From contig JANATG010000019.1 of the NCBI GenBank assembly GCA_029449235.1, positions 1 through 64,000 of the forward strand: DNA of 64,000 nt, written 5' to 3'. The number at the start of each line of letters is the position of its first letter. Positions within the stretch are counted from its first letter, which is position 1. Positions 1 to 11,170 of the stretch are shown in pieces. The notes beneath the pieces were generated by a model. It ran no database searches. It was not told the origin of the DNA and saw nothing but the letters and a program-made list of their open reading frames with translations. Source of the stretch: Linnemannia schmuckeri (taxonomy: Eukaryota; Mortierellomycota; Mortierellomycetes; Mortierellales; Mortierellaceae). The position numbers and the translations under genes were made by a program.

Positions 1-700
1 AAAAACCCTAAAAAACCTAAAAACCCTAAAAACCTAAAAAACCCTAAAAAACCTAAAAACCTAAAAAAACCCTAAAAAACCCTAAAAAACCCTAAAAAAC
101 CCTAAAAACCCTAAAAAAACCCTAAAAAAACACCCTAAAAAACCCTAAAAACCCTAAAAAACCCTAAAAAAACCCTAAAAAAACCCTAAAAAACCCTAAA
201 AAACCCTAAAAAACCCTAAAAACCTAAAACCCTAAAAAACCCTAAAAAAACCCTAAAAAACCCTAAAAAAAACCCTAAAAAACCCTAAAAAACCCTAAAA
301 AACCCTAAAAAACCCTAAAAAACCCTAAAAAACCCTAAAAAAACCCTAAAAAACCCTAAAAAAACCCTAAAAAAACCCTAAAAAACCCTAAAAAAACCCT
401 AAAAAAACCCTAAAAACCTAAAAACCCTAAAAAACCCTAAAAAAACCCTAAACAAAAAACCCTAAAAACCCTAAAAAAAAAACCCTAAAAAAACCCTAAA
501 AAACCCTAAAAAACCCTAAAAAACCCTAAAAAACCCTAAAAAACCCTAAAAAACCCTAAAAAAACCCTAAAAAACCCTAAAAAACCCTAAAAACCCTAAA
601 AAACCCTAAAAAAAACCCTAAAAACCCTAAAAAACCCTAAAAAAACCTAAAAACCCTAAAAAACCCTTAAAAAACCCCGAAGCCCCTAAGAAACCCTAGG
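1..700. repeat. Telomeric repeat array (C-strand), left chromosome end
   Basis: About 65-70 tandem units of CCCTAAAAAA type start at base 1. The A-run varies from about 4 to 8, and some units have CC instead of CCC. The G-strand unit is therefore TTTTTTAGGG-like and points outward to the left end, as expected for a true chromosome end. The last units (about 660-705) degrade into variants such as CCCTTAAAAAA, CCCCGAAG and CCCTAAGAAA before unique sequence begins. The length heterogeneity looks like template slippage on a T/A-rich telomerase template, or like older diverged repeats; that part is inference. Confidence 0.97.
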
Positions 701-3040
701 GAGCAAAATACTTTAAACGTTAACAATGGATTCCTTGAATCCCTTAATGTCCTAATCTCTAAATGATCATAAAACTCTAGAAGCGAAGGTATCCAAATGT
801 TAAAGTTGTTAACTTTTAATAAACCTAACAATTTAACACATTTATAACTATGGTTTGCAGTCTCACGTGTATATATTTTCGTCGTTAACGCATACTATCG
901 TATGCGAACTCATATCAAATTTAGTTGAATACAAATGATTTCGCTTCAAAATTAGACCTCTAAGTAATTATTTAACTACGTCAGCATTAAATAAATTGTA
1001 CATTATAATTATAACATATAATTTACTTTTTGTTCCGGTGGATATCCATAGCTCAAACCCGGGTTACTTTAAATGCACACAGCGTATGTTGGTGCGTCTT
1101 CTCTCAGAATTTTCAGTCTATTAATTGACAGTATAAGGTGCTATAAACATACCGTTCGAAAAAGATGGTATATATTTATTGGAAGTCGTTATTATATGTA
1201 GCAGCTCCATTATTTAAATTGATTATTTGCGTTACATGCTATGTGAACGTAGTTATAGCAGTGTTGATTCCACCTAACGTTGATGGCGGTTAATTGTGTG
1301 ATCAGGAATTTATATAATTATCTCTTCTAACTAATAATGCGGAATTTTGACTTTATGCTGGCTCTAATTAGTGCTATGATATGCTGCTAATGTACGAATA
1401 TGATTTCCCTGATTCCATCAATCATCCTGTCGTTTGGTTGGTGGCATTAGAGGTGATATACTTAATCACAGGCTAGTGCAAACTAAGGAGCTGTATGCAC
1501 ACTGCATTGACCACTTTAACTAATTAGCTGTTGTGCATATTATGATAGAACTCAGAGGTTCGTTGCCTATTTGCATTTCCACCAACAGCTCCCCAGTCTA
1601 ACCGTAATCTGGCTATTATTTGCGAGACTGCATTTGACCCTGGCTGTGAAATGCAATGCAAATTTGGTTATCTTTATATCAATAGTACTACTGCTTTGTG
1701 CTGTTCAATGGCTCGTAAGTAGGAGTACTGTGTAATAACTTCACGTAAATATGCGCAATTTAAAGCATTTGAAGAAATCGATGCTCTAGCTTTATAATAC
1801 TCCTAATATTTAGTTACTTATTGATAGAGATGACGATGACCATCTGCTGTTAACTCCACCAGCACGGACGTTGATTACTGATATTATAAGACGAATTATG
1901 TTGTATGACTACGATTCGGCATGTGTAAGTTGCTATGGCACAAACAAGGCTTTTAAAGATGAGTCCTTTAGTTGTGGAGTCTATAATCTGTTTACATTAA
2001 GGCTGGGTACCTAATTTAACTCAGGACTGGGCATGCCATGCGGGGTCCAGAAGGGATGTGGTTATGGGCGAGTGTGCGAAAGGCGCAGGAGTGTGCGTTG
2101 AGATGCGGGTAGGTCCGTAATAGTTTTCTTGTCTTTGCATGGCCTACATGGGCGAAGCGGGGAATAATCAAACGCACGAGAGAAATCGAGGCGACCATTG
2201 ATATGAGCACATTACGGTGCCAATACGATTAAGCAGGATAAGTGTTTATAAGGAAATACGAAGGAGTGTTATAGTTGTCAGGTGAGCACACATTGCATCA
2301 GCAACAATGAAACAGGTTGGCAACATACATAAGCAGAGCTACGTGCAATTACTTTGCAGTAGAGATAACCCAGCTGGAATGTCAGCTAAAGGACTTTGAC
2401 TCAGGATGTTTCCATGTAGGTTGTCGGAACAGCACTGACACAAAAAGCGTAAACAATGGAAAGGCAGCAGAATTACTATACTGGACATGACTATGGAAGG
2501 AATGCTTCGAACACTGAGCTAGAACGATCCTGCGTTGCGTATACCTCAATAAGATGGACAACGGAACAGAAGATACAACTATCACTGCAGTGTCTGAGAT
2601 ATGCCCATACGTGTGATGAGGTTAGAAACAGAGGAGCATCAGCTGTTTTAGTGTGACTCCAAGTTTGAGGTGTGGGAAACTTGTCTAACAGGGTATACAA
2701 CCTTCTGAACCTAGGATACCCAAGAACATCTCAGCTTACTTTAACTCAAAGCAGCCCTCAAGCTCACAGCTCCACTCTCTTCACATTCCTTTATATTATC
2801 TCTTTCATCTTGCTGTCTGTCCATCTGGGATCATCGATGGCGCATTAAACTAGACAACAACATTGTTCCTCGCACTATTGGAGGAGCATCGACATTTCAT
2901 TGGCTTCGCAACCTCCATAAACAACTAGCACTCGCACACAACTCCTCCTACTCTTTAGCATTTCTGAAATGGCCTAATCTATCTCCTCTATGGATGTTGT
3001 CTCTATCACTTTATTATCATTTTTAATAAATAAAAGAAAA
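701..3040. other. AT-rich subtelomeric DNA, no gene seen
   Basis: Unique, mostly AT-rich sequence next to the telomere. Only short ORFs with no recognisable domain occur on either strand, and I found no convincing splice-connected coding region. I see no repeat with clear internal structure. Confidence 0.7.
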
Positions 3041-3620
3041 AAAAACTTTTATTGGCTCTGCTGCTTCCTTATTCTACTGTTTCTCATTGCCCCGTAATTC
3101 ACATCAATTTCACCTCATTGTCTCTTCGTTCAGCTCCGCCCATCTTTTTCTACTTCCACCTTCTCTTCTTCCTGCTCTTCCTTCTCTTCTCTCATCCTCT
3201 CTTATCTCACTTTTCTTGTCGTTACCTACACAGCTTACATATTTCATTTGCCTCTTCTCTTTGTGGTCCTCCTCTGCTTTATCTTCATTCTTTCTTTTCC
3301 TCATCTGTCCTTCTCTTTTCATTACCTTCAACCCTTCCTCACTGCTACGCTTTTCTTCTGGCTTTTTCTCGCACTGCTTGGCCCTCATTCTCTCTGGTTT
3401 CCTCTGTGTCTTTTCCTCTCTTCTCTCCTTCATCTCCTTTCTCTTTCTCGACATTCTCACTCTATACCATTTTTTTATATTATTCTTTGCCTTTTTTCTC
3501 TATGTATCTTCGTTTTGTATCACTGCCCTCTCTTCGTCTGTTTCCCCACTTCTCTTTTTTTTTTTTGGTTTGTGATTATGTATTTTGTGGACTGTTCTCT
3601 GTCAAATATGTATAAGTGAA
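3041..3620. other. Long pyrimidine-rich tract
   Basis: About 580 bp in which the plus strand is dominated by C and T (CTTCTTCC, TCTCTT and similar). It keeps several overlapping frames open on both strands (Leu/Ser/Phe-rich on plus, Lys/Glu/Arg-rich on minus). This is low-complexity strand asymmetry, not evidence of a protein. Shorter tracts of the same kind precede several real genes here (near 17570, 53320 and 57600), so this could be a decayed gene leader. Confidence 0.7.
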
Positions 3621-4600
3621 AGCTGTCTCGCCGGTTGCCTTTCCTTTCGTTTTTGTTCTGGTTTCTGTCTACGGGTGATCTTGTTGCCTTTTTGCTCTGC
3701 ATACATTCTATTATGCTTCTCTTTTCCTTTACATACGTGCGTTGACTATTGTTCGTTTGCGCAATGAGGATTCTACCCACTTTTGGTCCATGTTGTGCTT
3801 GGTTCAAGGAGGACCTGTTCAACTGATTTCCGCCGATTGCCGACCATTATAGGGTATCTCCCTTGTATATGCACGCACTTAACCCATTTTTCAATCACCG
3901 CTGTTTACTCGTAGAAAAGAGAGCACAAGGAGAGTAAGTGTAGGCGGAAGGGAGAGTGGCTGAGTTGCATAAAGTTGCGAGAAGGACTGGAGAACAATGA
4001 TTAGCTACCTCGAAAATAAAATAAGTGGAAAAGCCATATTGCCATTGCTCCTACTCCTTAGCACGCGGCTTCTTTCTCGACTCAGTCGGTAAATGCCTTC
4101 AGCAACTAGACATCAGGTTCTAGATGCTGTTACTCCTTCTCCTGATCCTCTGGACCCGGGGAGCAAGCGTCTTTTATCAGATAAGTTTTTCTTTTCTTTC
4201 AGATAAAAAAACTTCTTTGTCCAAAGTCCTTGCTCCTCTCCTCCGCCGTTGTTAATACACCTGTTAACCCTCTATCCCTGGCTCCCTCTTCTGTGATGGT
4301 GCTCTTGCCTACTGTATGCGACTCCTCTGACCCTCCTCAAGAGAGGGACTGGATTGACTGACACAGTGGACCTGGACCACCTATATATTTTTCCTCTCTA
4401 GCCCCCACGTCTTCTATACTTCTTATGTCTGTGCCTGAGCTGTGTCTATCTTTCTACCTACCCTGTCTGTGCTACTGAACCTGCTGTCTCTCTCTCCCCT
4501 CTTCCACTGGAATGTGCCCAGTATGTTCAAGAGCAAAATTTGATGGTAATGAAAAAGGGGAATTGGTGTACTCACTTTCACTGTTGACCAAGCCAAGTCT
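3621..4600. other. Intergenic, no gene seen; possible 5' part of the retroelement
   Basis: No recognisable coding region. It lies directly upstream of the protease-like part of the Ty3/gypsy remnant, so it may hold eroded gag and 5' LTR sequence. I could not see a CCHC zinc knuckle, and I could not match it by eye to the sequence after the element's 3' end. Confidence 0.4.
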
Positions 4601-5525
4601 AGTCTTCTTACATTCGTGTCTAATGTTAATAGTCACATTGCTCGAATCCTCATTGGCAATGGAGCTCAAGGTTATGTGATCAGCTTCTCTTTAGTAAATC
4701 GATACAGAATTTCACTCCACTCTTCTTCGCACATTCCCCTTATCCTCCCGGACTGTTCTTGCTCTTTTTCTGCCCACACCGCTCACATCACCTTTGAACG
4801 GCAATAATACTCCACCGCCCTCGATGCTCTTATCCACCCTCTCAAAAACTACGACCTTCTTCTTGGCAAACCCTGGCTTACATAAACCAATCTCCTCATC
4901 AAGTAGCAAACCAACAACCTTCGCATTCACCGCAATGGTATAGACTGGGACTGCACCGGCTTTCAGCCATCCTTCATTAGCAGTCGCACTTGTGGCCTTC
5001 TCTCCCACATTTACTTTTATATGGAAGCAGCAGCCTTCGGCAGCAAATGTACCCTTGCCCTTATCCGCACTTATAATAAAAACAGCAACAAAGACGACAA
5101 TACTAAATATACGTTTCTTGCACTTTAGAATGCCATCGGCACTGCCCTGATCTTGCAGATCTTTGACCCGGAGCTATCACCGACCGTCGAGACCGATGCC
5201 TCTGGCTTTACTGTTGGAGCTGCCCTCTTTCAAGCGGACAAGGATGGCTCTTCCCTTCCGGTCGCCTCACCTCCCGTAAGTTGAGCTCTGCTAAAAAAAT
5301 TATCCCGCCCACGAACAAGAATTGCTTGCTGTTGTCTATGCCTTGAAATATAAAGATGCTATCTAGATGGATCTCATTTTATTATACACACAGACCATGA
5401 CACGCTTTGGCATTTTTCCACTGAGCCAAATCTCACCCGACGACAAGCACGGTGGATGGAATCGTTGCAGGAATATGATATCGACTTCAAGTATAAATGG
5501 GATGTTAATAATGTGGTTCTAGATG

Positions 5526-5544
5526 TCCCCCCCCCCCCCCCCCC
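5526..5544. repeat. Poly-C homopolymer tract
   Basis: A run of about 18 C residues interrupts the end of the RNase H-like segment of the retroelement. It probably arose by slippage. Its exact length is also prone to assembly error. Confidence 0.85.
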
Positions 5545-5979
5545 TTCCGATGACCAGACTACCGGAAGCCGTCGGCACCACCTGTGTCGATCAATATCCC
5601 TGGTTTCCAATCTTACTCTGCCTTGAGGCAGAGCCTGATAGAAGGATAAAAGGATACCAAGAGGACTTTTGCCTTGATCCTATCTATTAAAGCTGCCCCC
5701 GAGGGGAGTCACCAGCATTTTATTTTTTGCATGATAATCTTATAAACGTAGAACGACATAGTGCTACCTTGTTTTGTATATAAAGTCCTCTGATTCCCGT
5801 CTTTTACTTCTTCATAATGTGCGTGATGTTGCCATAGGAAGTCAGATTTTGACAAAACCTATGCTGCATTATGGCGTTTTGCTCTTTGGTCCCAGATGTC
5901 GACCAATACCCGTTGCTTTATCGAGTTATGCTCGAGCTGTCAGCGCAACAAAGCCATCCACCGCCTTTCAGCTGGTCTG

Positions 5980-6069
5980 CTCCGCTCTCTGCGATGCATA
6001 AGCCCGCTCTCTGCGATGCATAAGCCCGCTCTCTGCGATGCATAAGCCCGCTCTCTGCGATGCATAAGC
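5980..6069. repeat. 22-bp tandem repeat, about four copies
   Basis: Near-perfect head-to-tail copies of a 22-bp unit (AGCCCGCTCTCTGCGATGCA plus TA) lie inside the integrase N-terminal part of the decayed Ty3/gypsy element. Copies look identical, so the expansion is recent relative to the decay of the element around it. Confidence 0.95.
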
Positions 6070-7175
6070 AACACTGGGCACTCTCTATGAACTTTATTGT
6101 CAAGCACCCTATGACCGCTTGCAAGTTTGATGCCATTATCATCTTTGTGGACAAGCTATCAAAGCAGGTTCATTTATACCAAATTGGACCGCAGATTCTG
6201 CTGTCGATGTTGCCAACTTTTTCTTCAACAACATCTTCCGCTTCCATGGTATGCCAAGCACCATCGTCTCGGATCGTAACATGAAATTCACCAACATTTT
6301 TTGGTAGAGCCTACAAGAGCACAGCACCCGTGAATTAAGCTTGCTATGTCATTGTCCTTCCACCCTTAGATAGACAGCCATTCAGACTAAGCTATCCAAG
6401 TGCTCAAGGCAATGTTGCGCGATCTATCAACCATAAGCAAGACGACTGGAATTTGTACCTCTACCTGCCTCCGAGTTTGCCTACAATAATGTGGTTCACT
6501 CCTTCACTGATGTCTCATCATTGTTTTTCATCCTCGGGCGTAGGCCTCTTTCCTTATCCCCACCGCCTCTTCCTCCTTGGATTTTGACTCTTTCGTCTCT
6601 GCGCAACAGTCTGCTCTTGCTGCTACGCGCGATAGCCTTGTGGATGCACAAGTACAACAAGCCAAACATGCGGATGCTCATCGCTGGTCGCACTCCTACC
6701 AAGTTGATGACCACGTTTTACTCAGCACCAAGCACACCGTCACCGCCTATGACTCTATCTGCCTTGCTGCTCCTTTCAAGCCCGCTTTGTTGGCCCATGC
6801 ACTGTCCTCCAGCAGCGCTCACCAGTTTTCTTCCAGGTTGAGCTCCCGCCCACTATGCGCATTCATGATGTTTTCCATTTTGACCAGTTCAAGTCCTTCA
6901 TTTCCTCATCTGAGTCTCTTGGCCATCGCTCCTCACCATCCCTGGAGCCTGAGATTGTCAATGGCGAAGTCGAGTACGAGGTCGAATTCATTTTTGCATA
7001 CAGAACACGGCAATGCAAAACAGAATTTTCAATCAAATTGGTCGGTTATGGCGAGGCCAAGGATTCCACCTGGAAGCTCCTCAAGACCGTTCCCAACTCA
7101 CCCTTAATCCTCCGCAAGTATTGCCAAGAACATGGTTTTCATCATATATTAAAGGAAGGTGTAATAGGATTATAA

Positions 7176-7440
7176 TACAATAGATAAACCACCTACATAT
7201 CTATTCACTTTCATACCCAAACCACCCGGCTCCTTAATCACCTGGCTTCCTAACCATCTGGCTCCCTAACCATTCCACCCATACCTTGTAACCTAACACA
7301 CATAAATACCCAAGGCTCCATGTACAATAAATATCATCCTTTCCTAGCTTCTTCCTCTTGTCCTCTAGTTCTCTTCACTTTCTGCTGCTCTTGCCTTGTC
7401 CTCCCTCACTTGTCACTCGCTCTTTTCGCTGTTACTACAG
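7176..7440. other. Sequence following the retroelement, possible 3' LTR remnant
   Basis: It starts right after the chromodomain ORF. It holds short imperfect repeats (CACCTGGCTTCCTAACCATC, then CTGGCTCCCTAACCATTCC) and an AATAAA-like site near 7327, as expected in an LTR. I could not identify terminal inverted dinucleotides or a matching upstream copy, so the LTR call is only a suggestion. Confidence 0.35.
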
Positions 7441-7870
7441 AGGGATACGAGGAGGGTGGAGATGACGACGGTTTTATCACGCTCGACTACGACAACAAAG
7501 TCACCCCGACAATATGTTTGACGTGATGATGGAAGCCGACATCCAAAAATATCATTATGGTTCGTGGCGGGATAAAGACGACGTCAAGGTCGTAAAGGTC
7601 GTCTTAAAGTGGTTTTTCGTCCTGGAGAAGGCGGAAAGGCACAGCAACCTAGGGAAGGTTGCGAGTCTGAAGAAGAAACACATGAAATTGACAGCTTAAA
7701 ACCTACAATAGGTGTGCGGGGTGCTACCCAAAACACGCAATGGCGACAAAGACGCCATGGCTCCCATCCACACCATCAAAAAGATCACACCCTACTACAG
7801 GGAGCTGTTCATTATCTTTGGCTCACAGACCAATGACAAAAATACCGTGCCAAGTCGTGAGGTAAGAGTG
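7440..7870 (+). pseudogene. Broken coding remnant, unknown family
   Basis: Protein-like stretches read in different frames: an acidic segment (GDDDGFITLDYDNKV) near 7460-7500, MFDVMMEADIQKYHYGSW near 7514-7567, and PIHTIKKITPYYRELFIIFG near 7765-7830. The last leads into a GTAAGA at about 7862 that could be an old splice donor. The frame breaks between segments suggest a decayed gene rather than an intact one. I do not recognise the family. Confidence 0.35.
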
Positions 7871-8600
7871 CGAGAAAAAAGTTATTGATTTTGAATGTTT
7901 CAGACCATGGTTAGTTATAAATTCAGGTCTTTTTTTTGACACGGCATTTACGGTCCGGTGCCTGTAACCGGTCCGGTTGTGCCTGTAACCCTTAACTTCC
8001 AGTTCGGTGTGCCTGCACACCTGTTTTTTTCCAGGCCCCTTCAGTCCTTCCTTATCCCATTTTTCTATGGCCTGTAAACTGAGACATAATTGTTTTGTCC
8101 AACCAGTTCTGGAAGATTATTATTTGAACATCCATTAAATTTAGTTATGTGATATTGAACTCCCTTTAAGCTACTACTCGCAAATTATGCTCCAGTTGGC
8201 TGTTACAACCCCTTAAAAGCTAGTCGAGCCTGGGCCTAAAGTATGATACTTGTGCAAATACTCTGAAATCGGCCACATCTAAACACTTCCAGGCCTTTCT
8301 GAGGCAAGGCACACCACCAAATCCAAACTCATCAACCTAACCAGATATAATAGCAACAGAGCGAGGGAATGTGAACATGGAAATGGGGAGAGACAAGAAC
8401 AAGGGAAAGGACAAGAGAGTACTAGGGACGAGGAGGAAAGGCAAGAAACGGATGGTGTTTATTATACAGAGAGGTAGGGTATTTATACTAGTGTACAGGG
8501 GCGCAGTGATGGAGGCGTAGGAATGGTGGCAACGCATGATGATGGTGGCAATACAGGGGATGGTGGCAATGCATGAGAATGGTGGCAATATAGGAGACAG
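7871..8600. other. Intergenic with short imperfect repeats
   Basis: No gene seen. At about 7950-8010 there are imperfect direct repeats built on GGTCCGGTGCCTGTAACC. At about 8520-8595 the sequence GATGGTGGCAAT recurs about four times with short spacers. Confidence 0.5.
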
Positions 8601-8609
8601 TCTATGATA

Positions 8610-9112
8610 CTATCACACCAGAGGTCGGATCCTTAATTCAATGGCGTCGGTTCTGGAGTTCCAAGATACCATACCGGGCCAGGACCATGTGGTGGAGGTT
8701 CAAAAGAGATTGGCTTCCCTGTGGAAATCTACGTCGTAAGACCTGGAAGCAGGAATCCCACTGCAGCATGGACGGATGTCGACAACGACGCGAGAACAAA
8801 AATCACCACGTCTTCCAGTGCGCCCCCAAGTACATTGCATGGCAAACTATCTTCAAACAATACATCACCAAAACACGATGGTCTGATGATGACCTCCATA
8901 CGGTCCTGTCTTTCCAACTTCCCACCTTCGACATCAAACCTCAATATAACATCATCATCCCTCAACTGCTAGCCTGCTGTCTTATCGGCATCTCAACAGC
9001 CAACACCGTCCGTCTTCTGCACCAACACACACAATCGAGCAATGACATTATCCAGACCATGGTATATGAAAAAAAGCCTTGTGCAAACAGCCCGCCTAGT
9101 GCAAGTGGTTAA
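8610..9112 (+). pseudogene. C-terminal fragment of a non-LTR (LINE) retrotransposon ORF2
   Basis: The frame running through 8642 reads WRRFWSSKIPYRARTMWWR and then LPCGNLRRKTW. It continues into a Cys/His cluster (SHCSMDGC, about 20 residues, then HHVFQC) and a Trp-containing tail. This W..R.WW..R...LP...RR spacing followed by CxxxxC...HxFxxC is typical of the C-terminal end of LINE reverse transcriptase polyproteins. No reverse transcriptase or endonuclease domain is visible upstream, so this is a 5'-truncated copy, the usual fate of LINE insertions. The frame stays open to about 9110. Confidence 0.7.
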
Positions 9113-9826
9113 ACTGTACTGCCTTGAGCAACGGGTTCAGGATCAAATTTCGTTAAAACTCTCTCTTTCTTCAGCTTGGGACAATTTCAATGTCCCATCA
9201 ATCTTTCTTCAGCCTGGGGAGGCTTCAATATCCATTTCTTATGTCCTTCAATAGTCATAGTCTGCCATAAAAATCAATAAAAACTCTCAAAGCCTCTTGC
9301 GGGCGATATAAGCAGAAAAAAAACTTGTGCGAACAACATTTGTACACGACCAAAAGTATTCTGTCATAGGTGACATAAAAGCGAGAGTGAAGGTGATGGT
9401 GTAAAAGTGTATTAACAAGATGTGGAAAAGGTGGACGGCATGGAATGCGCTGGACACTATACAGGCACGGCAGGACTGGAAATTTAGAATTACAGGCATA
9501 GGATCAATAACAAAAACAAGTGTTGTTTCTTTTTTACACCGCCTAGCCTCATTGCGAAAGAGGATGTGCGCGATCACAACCGACAAAGACAACAGGTTAT
9601 TATCTATCGCTCTCTTTCCACCTTCATGGGTATGACTTAACTAGATACCATCGTAGACACTTGTATATATAGCTGTATCATAGAAACAGAGAATTCATTC
9701 ACTGTCGCACTTCATTGTTACTCCTCCTGCGCTTCTTGTTCTCGTCACTTTTGTCCATTGCACCCCTTACTATCCATCTACCCACCTCACATATTGCATC
9801 CATCCCTGATGCATGGGTTCGAGTGA
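9113..9826. other. Intergenic, no gene seen
   Basis: No recognisable coding region or RNA. Near 9816 there is a GGGTTCGAGTG motif resembling a tRNA T-loop/B-box, but nothing around it folds into a tRNA. Confidence 0.5.
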
Positions 9827-10375
9827 AGCCAACAGCAGTGCATAATTGTTTGCAAAGACGTCTGTTTTACTAGACAAGATGCCTTAGCAACTACGACAGC
9901 GACCGACAGCGCCTCAGGAGCCGCGGGAAATTATCCAGTTTGTTTGGCGCAACAATTTATAGTAGTACGAGCGTACTTTGAGCATCTTATTGTCAAAGCA
10001 TTCGAGGCCAACGATTGGAATTGGACATTTAATTTCACAGGAAAAAAGGATGCGGAGGATCTAGCCAAGGAGTCATTACCAGTAAAGCTTGCTGTGGAGG
10101 AAGTGATTAACAAGCCGGCCCTGTCACATTTCTTGAACCATGCTTGCACGGCGCCATATGATACCGACGAGCGTGCAGGCTCTCCTCTAGCCGACGACAT
10201 CTATACGAGAAGCATACAGGTCATGCAGGACAAGGTGTCAGCACTTGGTCTCATCGGCATTGAAGGACTCAAGGCGACAAGAAGGATACTGAGCGCTGGA
10301 TCAGTAGCGGAGATCGGAGCTGGCAAGGCGTTGAAGGTTTTTTTACGGTTTTATGGCGAACAGAGGGAGATCTAG
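9827..10375 (+). pseudogene. Unrecognised open coding stretch, possibly the last exon of a decayed gene
   Basis: One frame is open from just after the stop at 9824 to TAG at 10373-10375, about 182 codons of protein-like composition. Segments include VVRAYFEHLIVKAFEAND, WNWTFNFTGKKDAEDL and ALGLIGIEGLKATRRIL. It has no good ATG at its start, so if real it would be an exon continuing from a lost upstream part. I do not recognise the family. It is followed by coding-like sequence with stops, which argues for a relic. Confidence 0.4.
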
Positions 10376-11170
10376 CCAGCCACTCAATCATTGTCTTCAA
10401 TAGCCATAAACAATGACAGCCATAGCCTCAGCAGCATCAACGACGGCAGCAGTGAGACGATTACGGTGGACGAGAAGCGTCAGGGAGAGGACGACAGCGT
10501 GGAGGAAGATGAGGCGCAGCTGAGATGGAGAAATATCTGATTGAGAAACAGTCTCGATAGGATGGGGAAGAAGAGGAGGATGAGGATGATAATGAACTAC
10601 TTAAGCGCCGTGTTGGAAGGGCAATTGTTGAACGCTTAGCTGCTGAGGAAGAACTCACTACTGACTACAGTAACTATAGTGGTCATGCCAGAAAAAAATG
10701 CAATAGCGAAGGCGATGACAACAATGGCGGTACCGTAACTACAATACAAAGAACACTGAGTTGGCTTCTGTCACCCGTTTTGCCCACATCTCCAATAGCC
10801 GTGGCTCTAGCAAAGGCAAATTCAGTGCCGAGTTATCCATTCCCATGCATGCCAATGAAAAAGCCTATTCCGGTCTTGTAAAACAATAGTGCCGGTGCCA
10901 GTGGTGAGACTGGTAGTAACAAGCCTTCCCTGTCTTGAATGCTTCATTGATTAACAACCTTGACTGGCGACCCGCACAATCGGCTATCAACAACCATCGA
11001 ATAGCCGAGGTTGAGAACTGACGCTTCAGACTGCAAGAGAACACGCTTCAGGTTCATGAGCAGAGGAGTGAGGATCGACGTCTCCGAGCGGAAATGAAGG
11101 CTGAAAGGTGGCACCAGGTGGAGGAGCGCGAGGGCCAATGACAGATTCGGTTCGCGAATCAGCGGATGCT
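10376..11170 (+). pseudogene. Decayed acidic / coiled-coil coding region
   Basis: Protein-like frames broken by stops and shifts. Near 10524 it reads MEKYLIEKQSR, a TAG, then DGEEEEDEDDNELLKRR and IVERLAAEEELTTDYSNY in the same frame. Near 10750-10870 it reads SVTRFAHISNSRGSSKGKF. Near 10940-11140 it reads LINNLDWRPAQSAINNHRIA and, after one stop, HEQRSEDRRLRAEMKAERW, a charged helical segment. The order resembles a Glu-rich protein with a coiled-coil end. I cannot assign a family. At least three in-frame stops make it non-functional as written. Confidence 0.45.

Larger units (their letters stand above)
4600..7175 (+). mobile_element. Degenerate Ty3/gypsy (chromovirus-type) retrotransposon
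   Basis: Remnants of a pol polyprotein can be read in order, with frame changes and stops. (1) A retropepsin-like segment at about 4616-4880, including ILIGNGAQGYVIS and later YDLLLGKPWL. (2) RNase H at about 5150-5545, with VETDASGFTVGAALFQ, HTDHDTLWHF and LTRRQARWMESLQEYD. (3) Integrase core pieces at about 6115-6500 (IIIFVDKLSKQVHLY; FRFHGMPSTIVSDRN; EFAYNNVVHSFTDVS). (4) The post-core segment near 6640-6740 (HADAHRWSHSYQVDDHVLL). (5) A chromodomain at about 6951-7120 (YEVEFIFAYR, then SIKLVGYGEAKDSTW). The chromodomain after integrase is the hallmark of chromoviruses. Almost no room is left for reverse transcriptase between protease and RNase H, so that domain appears deleted. The protease active-site triplet reads Gly-Asn-Gly where Asp-Ser/Thr-Gly is expected. 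The copy cannot be autonomous. Confidence 0.9.

Noticed and set aside
1..700. CRISPR-like regular repeats
   Set aside because: Units are 9-11 bp with no spacers; this is a eukaryotic telomere.
3052..3619. Overlapping ORFs of 100-187 codons on both strands
   Set aside because: Caused by the C/T-only composition, which avoids stops; residues are almost all Ser/Leu/Phe or Lys/Glu/Arg with no domain.
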